DNA from: a virus
Virus record (IMG/VR): IMGVR_UViG_3300010354_000044
Span: 62,001 to 126,000 of that record
Reading direction: 5' to 3' (one strand)
DNA: 64,000 bases
The notes beneath the pieces are model-generated. The model worked only from the letters and a program-made list of their open reading frames with translations. It made no database searches and was not told the origin of the DNA. The translations under genes were made by a program, and so were the position numbers. Positions 9,401 through 16,029 of the stretch are shown one piece after another. Numbering within the stretch: the stretch's first letter is position 1; each line of letters begins with the position of its first letter.

Positions 9401-11942
9401 CAAACTGCGGGTTGTAGACGCTGAGCAGCGTGGGTTTGTACTAAACGGAGTGATGATGTATACATCTCCCTTCGGTCAGTACTTTAATCTAGGTGACTTT
9501 GACGGCGATGGTGTCTTTACCTATGACATCACTAAGTACGTCAACGCTGGGCTCATCAAGCAAGACTCCTACGAGTCTATGCTGGAGTTCCAGAAGTCCC
9601 TGCTCGGGTATGACATGATGTCCCCTGAGTTCTGGGGTTCTGGCGCCCCTGCTCAGTATTATGCAGACCACTATGACATTCCTAGCTACGCTGCTCTGCA
9701 GAAGAAGCTGGGTATGAAGTGTCTGGATAGCGAAGGGCGTTTGATGAACCCTGAGAAGGCCCATGTCTTTAACCGAAAAGCGTTTGAGCTAAGGCAGACC
9801 GGGGCATATGAACAGCAGACCCGGTATGTCTCTTCTTCTTATGGAGTAGAGTACTTTGCTCAGGTCTTTGCTGAGATCTGCCGGGCTATGGGCTTTAAAG
9901 ACTTCATGTGGCTGGCTGACCTAGCGCCGCAGCTGCAGTCCTTGTATGAGGTCGCCCTGGGTGGATACGACAACAACATGTTGTATGTCGCCTTTGGCCT
10001 TATGGACCGAGCCTATAACGGTATGAAGCATACGCCGCACTGGCTGAAGATTGTAGATGAAGATATCTACGATCGCTTCGTTACCGGCAAGACTCATTAC
10101 TACCGGCCTACGGCGTTTCTGAAGGATACTGAGTATACAGCCTTCACCGGGCTGCCCTTTACTGAGGTTCTTCCTTACATGCAGACCCTAGGCTTCTGCT
10201 GGAAGGATGGTAAGCGGGATGATGAGGCTATCCATGGCTTCATCAATGCCGCTATGCTCGCAGGGCTTGCTAAGGTTGCCCGAAAGCTTCCTAAGCCTGA
10301 AGACAGCACTAGCCCGGCTGCGATCGTAGACCAGCTGTTTGAAGATATGGTCGCTGTCTACGGGCGTGACTTTGCTACGGCTGTTCATATGGCGCAGATT
10401 ATCTGCGACACAAGCCGTAATAAAGATAATCAGCGGGGTGGTCAACTGTGCCGGCTTGTTCATGAGCACATGATTGAGCGTTCAGCCGTTGCGCTATTGT
10501 TCAAGCTCATCATGGATGCAAAGCAGCGTATTAACGCGCCCACGCCCGAGCTTAATATTAACGATGTCATTGCTTTGACTCGTTATATTGAGCTTGCTGA
10601 TGTCCTCTCTGAACAGGATGAGGAGTTCCTTGATGTACCTAGTACATCTGGGGAAGCTGCGGCAGAGCCTGAAGATGATAATCAAGGTGATGATGATGAA
10701 GGGGGCATTGCTGTGCCGGAGCCTACTCCGGATAAGCCCGGCCCTGCACCAGGAGCTGCTGAGCCCATTGAGGAGAGCCCTGCTGGTATTGTTCAAGAAG
10801 ATGCAGGATCTTGTATCGTACAAGATCCAGCTACTGTGGAGGTAAAATCCATGTACGTGCAGAACTGGTTCTCAAATATGCTCCCATTAGAAGTCCCAAT
10901 TAAGACTGACTTTGGGACCTTTCAAACGGTAGAGAACTACTACCAGGCTATGAAAACCCTAGACTTGGAGCAAAGGAAAATTATAGCTGAGCTATCTCCC
11001 CACGCTAGTAAGCGTTATGGTCGGCGTAAAATTCAATTACGCTCTGACTGGGAGCAGATCAAGCTAGCTGTTATGGAGGAAGCTCTTCGCAAGAAATTCG
11101 CTCCTGGGACTAAAGCCCTTGAGAGATTACTTGCAGAAAAAGGTGAGATAGTTGAATGGAATAACTGGGGTGATACTTACTGGGGGGCTCTTGCTACTTT
11201 AAGTAATGACGGAACAGTTATTCCTGTTGAGCCTCGTAAAGGCTGTAACCATCTTGGGCGTTTGCTCATGGCCGTTAGAGACGAACATTTAGCGGAGAAT
11301 AAAGTGACCGGAATATTTGACGTGCCCGCGCAGGTGCTGGTTAATCCAGTTAACTGCGGCGGTACCTGGGGCGGAGCTCTTTCCAAAGGGTTCATAGACC
11401 GATACCCAGAAAATACAGCCGCCCTCAAAGTGGCCTCTGAAGCCGGGTCCGTTAAGATAGGGCAGGTGTTAGTGACTGAGGAAGGGGGTAAGTTCATTGT
11501 GAACTTACCTACTAAGCTGGATGCTAACATCCCCAGCCGGCTCGTTGACATAGAAGCTGGTTTATACGCCTTACTAGCCTGGGCTCTGGTTAATAAGCCC
11601 AAATCCATTGCCATACCCGCCCTAGGGTGTGGCCTCGGTGGGCTTAAGTGGGAGGATGTGCTCCCAGTGATTAAACAGGTAGCCACGCTTATGGGTAACC
11701 ATGGTATTGTGGTTTACCTGTTTAACGACCGTGCCGAGCTAGTCACGGTTGACGGAGTTCCTGTCCAGTACGAGGAAGAAATCGTAGAGGAAGAGGTAGT
11801 AGAGCCCCAGCGTCCTACTCTTCCTAAGCTACCTACCCTCAAGCCTCCACAGGCTAACGATGAGGACGAGTATGTGGAGTATGTGGAGCAGGACCCCAAC
11901 ATGCCTGAAGCTGAAGTAGGGGGTCTCTTCAATAATCAATAA
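3417..11942 (+). CDS. Giant helicase / RNA polymerase-like / NADAR / macro fusion
   Basis: 2,841 residues from the ATG behind AAGGAGGG (an upstream TTG at 3363 is in the leader). Residues 1-230 are basic. A Dda/RecD-like SF1 helicase follows: Walker A GYAGTGKTT (~258-266), DEAS (346-349), GDPAQLPPV (from 372) and VHKSQG (from 599). After an acidic Pro-rich linker comes a ~1,700-residue module with RNGYKG (1533-1538), like the beta-barrel lysine loop, and RAP ... DFDGDG (2027-2032), matching the metal-binding loop of beta'-type double-psi barrels. A second acidic linker leads to a NADAR domain (~2483-2625; GDTYWG, NHLGRLLMAVR) and a macro domain (~2630-2790; NPVNCGG at 2643, IPALGCGLGGLKW from 2733), closest in motif to DarG. 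NADAR and DarG macro domains remove ADP-ribose from nucleobases in DNA. Both linkers contain a hairpin, an SD and an in-frame ATG (5616, 10851), so three genes appear to have merged; shorter products may also be made. Domain calls rest on motifs only. Confidence 0.85.
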   Translation: MAILTILTVTATISASAPGAKPKARKRPNRAAQKAQQRRAAFLRRKRQSRNGRRPFHGVRYCNIADRPKARQQKFWARARKLGVAREVAHLLWMGDDLGARRVLKEARRRYQVKRSLVLRTPVDSRGDEALQARPSLKPSTGRVFERGTKGKPPRNWGLTKKSQPEPSWRDFLVKAREVHRDILADLVRVVGGEPTDTVVCMAQTPPPPSPQGRQSTLQRVNGLGLPFELSEDQLTALDKMLAFAESPARGGTFTLEGYAGTGKTTLLPIFLRLLPRNIRAATAVTALSNKAARVLSEKLRGQGLRVEASTIHKLLGIKAIKQNAEIQFDRGGSCTISENLLVIVDEASMLGEVLWNHMTSYFKSIKFLFTGDPAQLPPVNETGAPCFSLADDYAKLTKVLRHGGPVLRESTLVRDLGHGTYHPAQSLSEGNNVFCYQHINWFKVISGLVSDPEKWAKFTDDPNFFRIVAWRNARVAELNTYVRQLLHVGKKLERFMVGDLVILDAPYEDLFTGDEFWVRAVNNGKVDGWNCLEITLEPVHDAKAETIVRVLAAEEASRYKQESDRLRELATQHVIPWAEYWALQELFAGLSYGYAMTVHKSQGSTFRNVLVDYSDIKLCRGLELNKLIYVAISRASKNVIMNVGTSPIYERVKPAGEIDTGPPEIPEPPVVNAQEPVVEEAPPTLPEEESVAEVGASVSIAVAPQEPAVEETQAAPINTGQPVTETTTKEETMWFVEIDVAELTFFATKTNHAGTFPVNGLEVFKKGLLGKGYKLVETQVGPEGEELKLVYAKQPPTALGGERAPADPPDQPFASGNVAQFKQTVLNFIAQRLGKLHQQYPESGMRELIVRMTEAINYSPRDAFFAAPLSDMLSMWVFEATHSKELGNRPIPVIEKEAYYLSGKCLTGRPSLIGDLDLLLSRQRLDIEGDSYRLRYPIEQVEAAILDAEGRDLYEGYRVILSEGIKSHAVLNGNFPHLGVEVEDMAAALTVHQLAPSAFSYGLPIVKAVLAEHLAEVLCQLGYSEAVAGMVSIPAGWNLPCPQMTVAKLKNMLEYISDVFSSFGIKDYEYISLSPDATEEKFTVYICGIEFAVDAQGVTLVDALNQKAIYATYMALPICHRSIREDEGALMSPHAVFAYMLAEVVLPLLVRVDRDSYRNRLVGSNVMQTYFRVAGAVNTYLRNYVSIDLRSATIGELDDAAEARNRGVVAVALNYPRSLYRDALPSEVKSGNGFSMLNVGLMKGNIYVGGGKAMPSELSVEERQNLILERAALKTLGYANTQVVHKRMLELGFCQEPFGRMTVVSQDIHGINFTGQKEAVKDFWESQGVVDVMEVAAILGCRADWTEIARETFVALSNKGAKQLKRTANFYHNGCIFISQAVQAAQTNGVFNEIKALAVKAIIANSALFGGPGMVWANKQKIQDMGIRYRTGGQVYEFSSESQLYCEGFAYEAQHYNEHSGWNSVEPVDLHVVEGRPFGLLIKHDGYEANISAEQSGQVTKIMWRWVTKFNAEVMELRLIYDKREYGAFKIRNGYKGLVAFVEPELIGKGADLVIFGDANKTMDILYSRLREAAESFVRVPRGTTVTLNGKDYDLRELLRSLNQQAGPAMGMAIEDYDRDDRLFIDFKLLAKGAYDIVGELFEAIFGQSHWFRFDGPDLVKFTAQYYGAKAEANEGWRKLVPAELKGLGYPNAVGFTDGKVNDPHSNVLVVEEGVVHHRSWVYAAKDGIDLYVPIKPEYTTVSQNVNYAPLALGPIVDPSIPTEVARELIHAGEANRTKYTLLHILRKHSLGPVAFTMGGVEVQTVTLASTDTFAGFFGEHTQMLQHKRALSRTSFVRALCNLLQTKVLCVETSRWTESGRVMANIYLPLLSSFIIGSLDDHADESSLAGNAFMFFDMWAAGESLSSPAMVKIATTISNLISKLCDGNRMQKQLTYGPTAVGAKLGALPIIPTGELWVLRGGEVHRRLKVRFGDAINNGYVMMVRAPMTRSCICKLRVVDAEQRGFVLNGVMMYTSPFGQYFNLGDFDGDGVFTYDITKYVNAGLIKQDSYESMLEFQKSLLGYDMMSPEFWGSGAPAQYYADHYDIPSYAALQKKLGMKCLDSEGRLMNPEKAHVFNRKAFELRQTGAYEQQTRYVSSSYGVEYFAQVFAEICRAMGFKDFMWLADLAPQLQSLYEVALGGYDNNMLYVAFGLMDRAYNGMKHTPHWLKIVDEDIYDRFVTGKTHYYRPTAFLKDTEYTAFTGLPFTEVLPYMQTLGFCWKDGKRDDEAIHGFINAAMLAGLAKVARKLPKPEDSTSPAAIVDQLFEDMVAVYGRDFATAVHMAQIICDTSRNKDNQRGGQLCRLVHEHMIERSAVALLFKLIMDAKQRINAPTPELNINDVIALTRYIELADVLSEQDEEFLDVPSTSGEAAAEPEDDNQGDDDEGGIAVPEPTPDKPGPAPGAAEPIEESPAGIVQEDAGSCIVQDPATVEVKSMYVQNWFSNMLPLEVPIKTDFGTFQTVENYYQAMKTLDLEQRKIIAELSPHASKRYGRRKIQLRSDWEQIKLAVMEEALRKKFAPGTKALERLLAEKGEIVEWNNWGDTYWGALATLSNDGTVIPVEPRKGCNHLGRLLMAVRDEHLAENKVTGIFDVPAQVLVNPVNCGGTWGGALSKGFIDRYPENTAALKVASEAGSVKIGQVLVTEEGGKFIVNLPTKLDANIPSRLVDIEAGLYALLAWALVNKPKSIAIPALGCGLGGLKWEDVLPVIKQVATLMGNHGIVVYLFNDRAELVTVDGVPVQYEEEIVEEEVVEPQRPTLPKLPTLKPPQANDEDEYVEYVEQDPNMPEAEVGGLFNNQ
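5557..5618 (+). promoter_or_regulatory. Internal hairpin, SD and ATG (module junction 1)
   Basis: AGGCTGC (5557-5563) pairs with GCAGCCT (5579-5585), then AAGGAGG (5604-5610) stands 5 nt before an in-frame ATG at 5616. This is a complete translation start inside the giant gene, at the end of the first acidic linker, and would start the RNA polymerase-like module at residue 734. Confidence 0.65.
10806..10853 (+). promoter_or_regulatory. Internal hairpin, SD and ATG (module junction 2)
   Basis: GGATCTTGTA (10806-10815) pairs perfectly with TACAAGATCC (10819-10828), followed by GGAGGT (10838-10843) and an in-frame ATG at 10851. It would start a free-standing NADAR-macro protein of 363 residues. 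Confidence 0.65.
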
Positions 11943-11989
11943 TAACTTAGCGCCCTGATCTACCTTTAGACCTAGGGCGCTAAGTTATT
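11941..11989 (+). terminator. 15-bp stem after giant gene
   Basis: AATAACTTAGCGCCC and GGGCGCTAAGTTATT are perfect reverse complements overlapping the stop codon of the giant gene. There is no long T-tract, though A/T-rich ends could give weak termination in either direction. The rest of the gene-free 11943-12254 holds only the 35-bp direct repeat. Confidence 0.6.
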
Positions 11990-12097
11990 AAGCTAACAAA
12001 TCCCCCTGGGTGTGTTTATTGCTGCGCTCTACCCTGTATAGGGTCCAGGTGCGGTTCCGGTCTTTGGTTTGTCGGTGGTGTCCGTAGGGTGTCGGGC

Positions 12098-12226
12098 TGG
12101 CCTGCTTCGGTTCGGGTTGGCGGCAGTCTGCAGAGCCTGTCGGTCTGTGCCCGCATTGTTGGGGCTGTCCACTTCCACCGCGTTGTTGGATTGGCCTGCT
12201 TCGGTTCGGGTTGGCGGCAGTCTGCA
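12098..12226 (+). repeat. 35-bp direct repeat pair
   Basis: TGGCCTGCTTCGGTTCGGGT plus TGGCGGCAGTCTGCA occurs at 12098-12132 and again, identical, at 12192-12226. The end (GGCAGTCTGCA) resembles the tail of the dispersed C-rich repeat found elsewhere in the window. Confidence 0.8.
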
Positions 12227-12254
12227 TCGTTGTTGGAATACTAGGAGAAAGAAA

Positions 12255-12872
12255 ATGGAACTGAAAGTAACCCCTAAGATCCTTGAGAACGGACGCGTAT
12301 GGAATACCTTCTGGGGTAGTGCCACCTCAGAGAATGGCGTCAGGGTATTGCAGGAGGACCTAGGTAACAGCATATACGCAATTGACATAAGTTGCGTATC
12401 TGTGATTTGGTATAAGAATGGGGACCTCTCCGTAGAGATATCGTCTCCGCTCCTTACCCCAGTGGGAGAGGTAAAATACTTAACCGTGGGTAAATCCACG
12501 GTTGAGAGGTCGCGTTTTATTCAATTATTCGGGCGTGAGGTCTACGAGACTTTGCTCACCCTAGAAGTGAGTAAGCGCCATTCCCTGGAGGGGCGTGGCC
12601 GAATTGCCTGGAAATGGGCGCCCCGTAAAGAGGAGGGAGAATTGTATTTCTCTGAACTTGATACTGACTGTCCGAACATCAGGATCAGGTTGTTCGCCGG
12701 TGTGGGTGGCCTGCTGCCAAATAGCGCAGTTCGTGCTTGGGAGCCCGCGCCTGCTGCTCCCAAGGCTCCTGCGCCCCTGGCTCCCCTACCCACTCTGGTC
12801 CCGCTTACACCCCAGCCCCCCAAGCTGGGGGTGCCCGAGGCCCCCGCACCCGCCGCCCTAGATAACGTCTAG
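12255..12872 (+). CDS. Hypothetical protein with Pro/Ala-rich tail
   Basis: 205 residues from the ATG behind CTAGGAGAAA; longer in-frame starts would run through the 35-bp direct repeats. The N-terminal 150 residues look globular and are not recognised. Residues ~160-205 are a low-complexity Pro/Ala/Leu tail (PAPAAPKAPAPLAPLP). Confidence 0.75.
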   Translation: MELKVTPKILENGRVWNTFWGSATSENGVRVLQEDLGNSIYAIDISCVSVIWYKNGDLSVEISSPLLTPVGEVKYLTVGKSTVERSRFIQLFGREVYETLLTLEVSKRHSLEGRGRIAWKWAPRKEEGELYFSELDTDCPNIRIRLFAGVGGLLPNSAVRAWEPAPAAPKAPAPLAPLPTLVPLTPQPPKLGVPEAPAPAALDNV

Positions 12873-12914
12873 GCCCCCCATTCTGCCGTCCTCCCAAGGG
12901 CGGCAGTTTGGTTT

Positions 12915-13210
12915 GGATGTTACGTAACGGCGAAGTCTTGACCTCCTTCCCCTTACCGACACATCCCACCTCGGCCCTACCCGGTGGGCTAGAAAACTAC
13001 CGGGCGGTGTCGGCTAAGGCGACGTTAAAGACACGCGCGGGGGGAGGACCTAAGCTCCAAAACCCCGCCATGAGGTGTACCAGGACTGTACACCAAATAA
13101 GCCCAGTCCCCTCTAGGGGTTCAAAAAGCCTGGGTCAATGTGCAAAGGGGGCTTGGCCAGCCCCCGGATGGGCTCGCTTTGCCCTCATGCCCAGGGCGCC
13201 CTGGGCAAAA
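12915..13210 (+). ncRNA. Candidate structured non-coding RNA
   Basis: The 409-nt gap between genes is packed with stable hairpins: CCGACAC/GTGTCGG (12956/13007) enclosing CCCGGT/ACCGGG; GCGGGG/CCCCGC; GGTGTAC/GTACACC (13074/13088); CCCAG/CTGGG enclosing CCCCT/AGGGG; GGGGGC/GCCCCC; and the 18-bp palindrome at 13189-13206. The open frame here has no SD and a composition unlike the neighbours. Large structured RNAs such as GOLLD and ROOL occur in phages, but no match is claimed. Confidence 0.45.
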
Positions 13211-13211
13211 A

Positions 13212-13261
13212 CCAAACCGCCGTTGTGTTAGCTATGATAAGCTAATATAGCGGCGGTTTGG
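13212..13261 (+). terminator. GGCGGTTTG stem-loop H1
   Basis: CCAAACCGCCG pairs with CGGCGGTTTGG; the inner TTAGC/GCTAA surrounds TATGATAA. First of a family separating the genes between 13.2 and 17.8 kb; may terminate transcription and may carry a -10-like box in its loop. Confidence 0.6.
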
Positions 13262-13281
13262 TTTAGGAAAGGTGTAAAAGA

Positions 13282-13668
13282 ATGTTCGTATCACAAATTG
13301 AAGAAGTCTTGTACCGCCCCTATACAACGGGGATGATACGGGAGGAGCTGCCGCAGTCCACAATAAAAGCGGTGGTCGTCTCCCTAGCGGGGACAGACTA
13401 CACGCAACTCCCGGAGGAGGGAGATCTAGATACAGGAAATCTAGGCCTATGCCTGGAATTCCCTGCTTTTGGCTGCCCTCAATGGGTAGTGGCAAAAGTG
13501 GCAAAGAGGACCTCCCACTACCCGTGGGTAGGGGTCTTTGACCACGGTAAAAGGGAGTTCGTGGTAATACACACGATTGCCGATTACTGGGTACCTCAGT
13601 ACCCGGTAATGGGGGAACTCCTTAGCCGCACTCCAGAGGGGGTGGAGCTAGTGCTTCCCCCGGTGTAG
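13282..13668 (+). CDS. Hypothetical protein
   Basis: 128 residues, weak SD (AAAGGTG). Mostly beta-type sequence. Lies between stem-loops H1 and H2. Family not recognised. Confidence 0.7.
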   Translation: MFVSQIEEVLYRPYTTGMIREELPQSTIKAVVVSLAGTDYTQLPEEGDLDTGNLGLCLEFPAFGCPQWVVAKVAKRTSHYPWVGVFDHGKREFVVIHTIADYWVPQYPVMGELLSRTPEGVELVLPPV

Positions 13669-13679
13669 GCTAATCCTAC

Positions 13680-13723
13680 AAACCGCCGTGTATTAGCTTA
13701 TTATAGTTAATACACGGCGGTTT
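13680..13723 (+). terminator. GGCGGTTTG stem-loop H2
   Basis: AAACCGCCGTGTATTA pairs perfectly with TAATACACGGCGGTTT (16 bp), loop GCTTATTATAGT, followed by GATTTTG. Confidence 0.65.
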
Positions 13724-13744
13724 GATTTTGACGGAGTAGAGACT

Positions 13745-14131
13745 ATGGAAATTATGATCAAGTACCCCGCAGGGGGTACCGCTATTGTTTGCGAGCTCCC
13801 CCCTGCAGGGAGTCTCCCTACCGCGTTTGCGTTAGAAGATGTCTCTAGACCTAGACAAGTAATCCGCATTGAGCGGAGAGAGGAGGGCGACCTCCTGGTT
13901 GAACGGGGAATCGTAGGTAGACACTGGCACGTATATAAGGTAGCTACTATTAAGGTAGCTGGTATTTGGGGGGAAGTCCGCGGGGACTTCTGCTCCATTA
14001 AGGAAGGGGATGGGACAATAATTGAATACAGAAAAGGCCCAGGGGATTATTGTATCTCCTGCGGGACTTTTCAAGGCCCTCGCGGGGAGTACCGCGAGGG
14101 CCATAACTGCTACATGTGCGGGATGAATTAG
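13745..14131 (+). CDS. Hypothetical protein with C-terminal zinc ribbon
   Basis: 128 residues, SD GGAG upstream. The last 25 residues carry CISC and CYMC pairs, a Cys4 zinc-ribbon layout that usually binds nucleic acid or protein. The N-terminal part is beta-rich and unrecognised. Confidence 0.75.
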   Translation: MEIMIKYPAGGTAIVCELPPAGSLPTAFALEDVSRPRQVIRIERREEGDLLVERGIVGRHWHVYKVATIKVAGIWGEVRGDFCSIKEGDGTIIEYRKGPGDYCISCGTFQGPRGEYREGHNCYMCGMN

Positions 14132-14132
14132 C

Positions 14133-14261
14133 ATGTATATGTCTCCGTTAAAACAGCTAGGCTTGTGGGTATCAGGAGTGGCGATTGGCTTTGCGATCGC
14201 CACTGGTATCCAATTGGTAGAGTGCCCGCCACCGCTACCATCTACAGAGCAACAGCCTTGA
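14133..14261 (+). CDS. Small single-TM protein
   Basis: 42 residues beginning MYMSPLKQLG with one hydrophobic helix (LWVSGVAIGFAIATGIQLV) and a Pro-rich end. It starts 1 nt after the previous stop, so translation is probably coupled. A GCGATCGC site falls inside. Existence is likely but not certain. Confidence 0.5.
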   Translation: MYMSPLKQLGLWVSGVAIGFAIATGIQLVECPPPLPSTEQQP

Positions 14262-14264
14262 AAC

Positions 14265-14310
14265 CAAACCGCCGTTACTAAGCTACTATAAGCAAAGTAA
14301 CGGCGGTTTG
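14265..14310 (+). terminator. GGCGGTTTG stem-loop H3
   Basis: CAAACCGCCGTTACT pairs with AGTAACGGCGGTTTG, loop AAGCTACTATAAGCAA, followed by ATTTATT. Confidence 0.65.
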
Positions 14311-14371
14311 ATTTATTCCACGGATTCACTACAATAATTACCCCCGACCGTGGCGGGGGAGGAGGAAAATT

Positions 14372-15298
14372 ATGAGCCTGTTGTTTGTATTAAACCCCGC
14401 GCCCAAGGCGCAGGAGGAAATGATCAAATTGATTAAGGCCCAGCCCGGGCCTTACATCGGGTTGGAAATGACGGTCCCAGAGCTAGCAGCTCTGATGGAC
14501 GTCAATATAGACCCTCAACATACAGGCTTTGACGCAGCGACGAGCTGCGTCAAAGCCTGCCTAGAAGGGTCCTTCCTGGTGAAGGGAGGGGCCTACTTCA
14601 CCGTCCGCGCTGACCTGGACGCATTCGCGTCCTACCTGATCCTCGCGGGTCTAGTAGATATTAATAATGAAGATGTCTTCGTCAGACTCATGATGATTCA
14701 TGTAGCGGATACGTTCGCCCATGGCCCTTGGTCACTTGGAGCTAGCGGTACTGGCTATGAAAAGCCTTCGTTGGCGGGTATTAACCGCTGCGTGGCGGAC
14801 TACAAGCTGCCGGTAGAGGAACGGCTCGCTGCTCTCCAGCATTGGCTGGAAACCGGGGAGCATCCAGAGAAACACCTGGCTGAGGTAGAAGCCGAGGCCG
14901 AGGAAATCGCCACCGCCTTAGAAAGCGGGCAGACTGTAGTAACCATTTTAAGTGGTTACACCATAGTACAGTCTGAGTTGCGCGGAGCACCCAGCATTGG
15001 CTACCGGAGTAATCCGGTGGTTCTTGCGTGGAACCCGGCCTTCCCCATTTACGGGGAAATTGATGGAAATCAGGTTGTCGTTGGGCAAGGGCTTAAGTAC
15101 TCCGTCTGCCAGTGGGCAGAGGGGTACATTGACCTGAATGGTTTCCTTGCGGAAATCCGTAAGGAAGAGCCCGGGTGGGGAGGAAGCCCCACGTTCGTAA
15201 GCTCGCCCCAGAACGTGGCTAGTGAGGTCCCACTACAGCGTGTGCAAGAACTGTTTTACCAGTTCTTGCACCCTACTGCACAACTTGCTAGTTGCTAA
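14372..15298 (+). CDS. Hypothetical protein
   Basis: 308 residues, strong SD (GGAGGAGG). Not recognised. Notable segments: DVNIDPQHTG near residue 48, an Asp-rich TVRADLDAFASYLI near 80, and a charged helical stretch around 165-190 (EVEAEAEEIATALE). Likely soluble. Sits alone between stem-loops H3 and H4. Confidence 0.75.
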   Translation: MSLLFVLNPAPKAQEEMIKLIKAQPGPYIGLEMTVPELAALMDVNIDPQHTGFDAATSCVKACLEGSFLVKGGAYFTVRADLDAFASYLILAGLVDINNEDVFVRLMMIHVADTFAHGPWSLGASGTGYEKPSLAGINRCVADYKLPVEERLAALQHWLETGEHPEKHLAEVEAEAEEIATALESGQTVVTILSGYTIVQSELRGAPSIGYRSNPVVLAWNPAFPIYGEIDGNQVVVGQGLKYSVCQWAEGYIDLNGFLAEIRKEEPGWGGSPTFVSSPQNVASEVPLQRVQELFYQFLHPTAQLASC

Positions 15299-15306
15299 TG
15301 TTTCGT

Positions 15307-15358
15307 AAATCAAACCGCCGTTACTAAGCTATTATGCAAGGTAACGGCGGTTTGATTT
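15307..15358 (+). terminator. GGCGGTTTG stem-loop H4
   Basis: An 18-bp perfect stem from AAATCAAACCGCCG to its complement ending GGCGGTTTGATTT; loop TAAGCTATTATGCAAG. Confidence 0.65.
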
Positions 15359-15386
15359 ACATAGCTATAGCTAAGGGAGAAACTAA

Positions 15387-15773
15387 ATGGATTGGGTCAG
15401 AACGATCCAGGAGCAGGTAGCTCCTGTTATGCTGAGTGAGTTTGAGGACCGAAAAAGACGCCTAACGGTTTTCCTGGAATTATGGAAACGTCAAGAGCCC
15501 CAAGCATATGCTAAATGGGCCCAAGAGGAGGAAGAGGCCACACTTGCCGACTGGCAGTGGGCTAACGGCACGGGAAATGGGACGTTTGGCCCTCTGTCGG
15601 TCTATCATATAGATCCGACAGAATATATAAAGATAGGTGTCCCCACTAAACAAGCCTACGCGGGCTTGTTCAACAAGGATACCCGAACATGGACCGGCGT
15701 GTACCTAAATAAAATACAAACCCTATGCTTGAGTAGTAAACTACCCAAGCATTGCGAGATAAGGGTCATATAG
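15387..15773 (+). CDS. Hypothetical protein
   Basis: 128 residues, SD AAGGGAGA. N-terminal half is a charged helix (FEDRKRRLTVFLELWKRQ); the rest is mixed. Not recognised. Confidence 0.7.
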   Translation: MDWVRTIQEQVAPVMLSEFEDRKRRLTVFLELWKRQEPQAYAKWAQEEEEATLADWQWANGTGNGTFGPLSVYHIDPTEYIKIGVPTKQAYAGLFNKDTRTWTGVYLNKIQTLCLSSKLPKHCEIRVI

Positions 15774-15779
15774 GTTGCT

Positions 15780-15814
15780 GCCGTGGTGTTGACTCCCTAG
15801 GTCAACACCACGGC
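15780..15814 (+). terminator. Stem-loop H5
   Basis: GCCGTGGTGTTGAC pairs perfectly with GTCAACACCACGGC; followed by GGTTAGATTT. Same position and tail as the other family members but a different stem sequence. Confidence 0.65.
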
Positions 15815-15840
15815 GGTTAGATTTGCAGTAGGAAATAACC

Positions 15841-16029
15841 ATGCTTACAGAACACCAAAAAAATCACGCAGCGAAGACCCTCAGGCTATTTGAAGTTCTT
15901 CCTCCATACAGCGAGGAAGAGCTTACTAAGATCGTAAATGCGCATGCGCAAATCAGCGCATCGCTGAAGGATATAATAGTAAAGCGGGATGGAAGCGGCC
16001 ACGTTGATTGGGGAGATTTATTCTTCTAG
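15841..16029 (+). CDS. Hypothetical protein
   Basis: 62 residues, SD AGGAAAT. Helical and acidic. Not recognised. The following ~100 nt contain GAGG...CCTC and ACGTGC/GCACGT pairings and look structured rather than coding. Confidence 0.65.
   Translation: MLTEHQKNHAAKTLRLFEVLPPYSEEELTKIVNAHAQISASLKDIIVKRDGSGHVDWGDLFF

Noticed and set aside
12908-13231. 107-codon open frame
   Set aside because: No SD, odd composition, and it covers the hairpin-rich block; more likely non-coding RNA.
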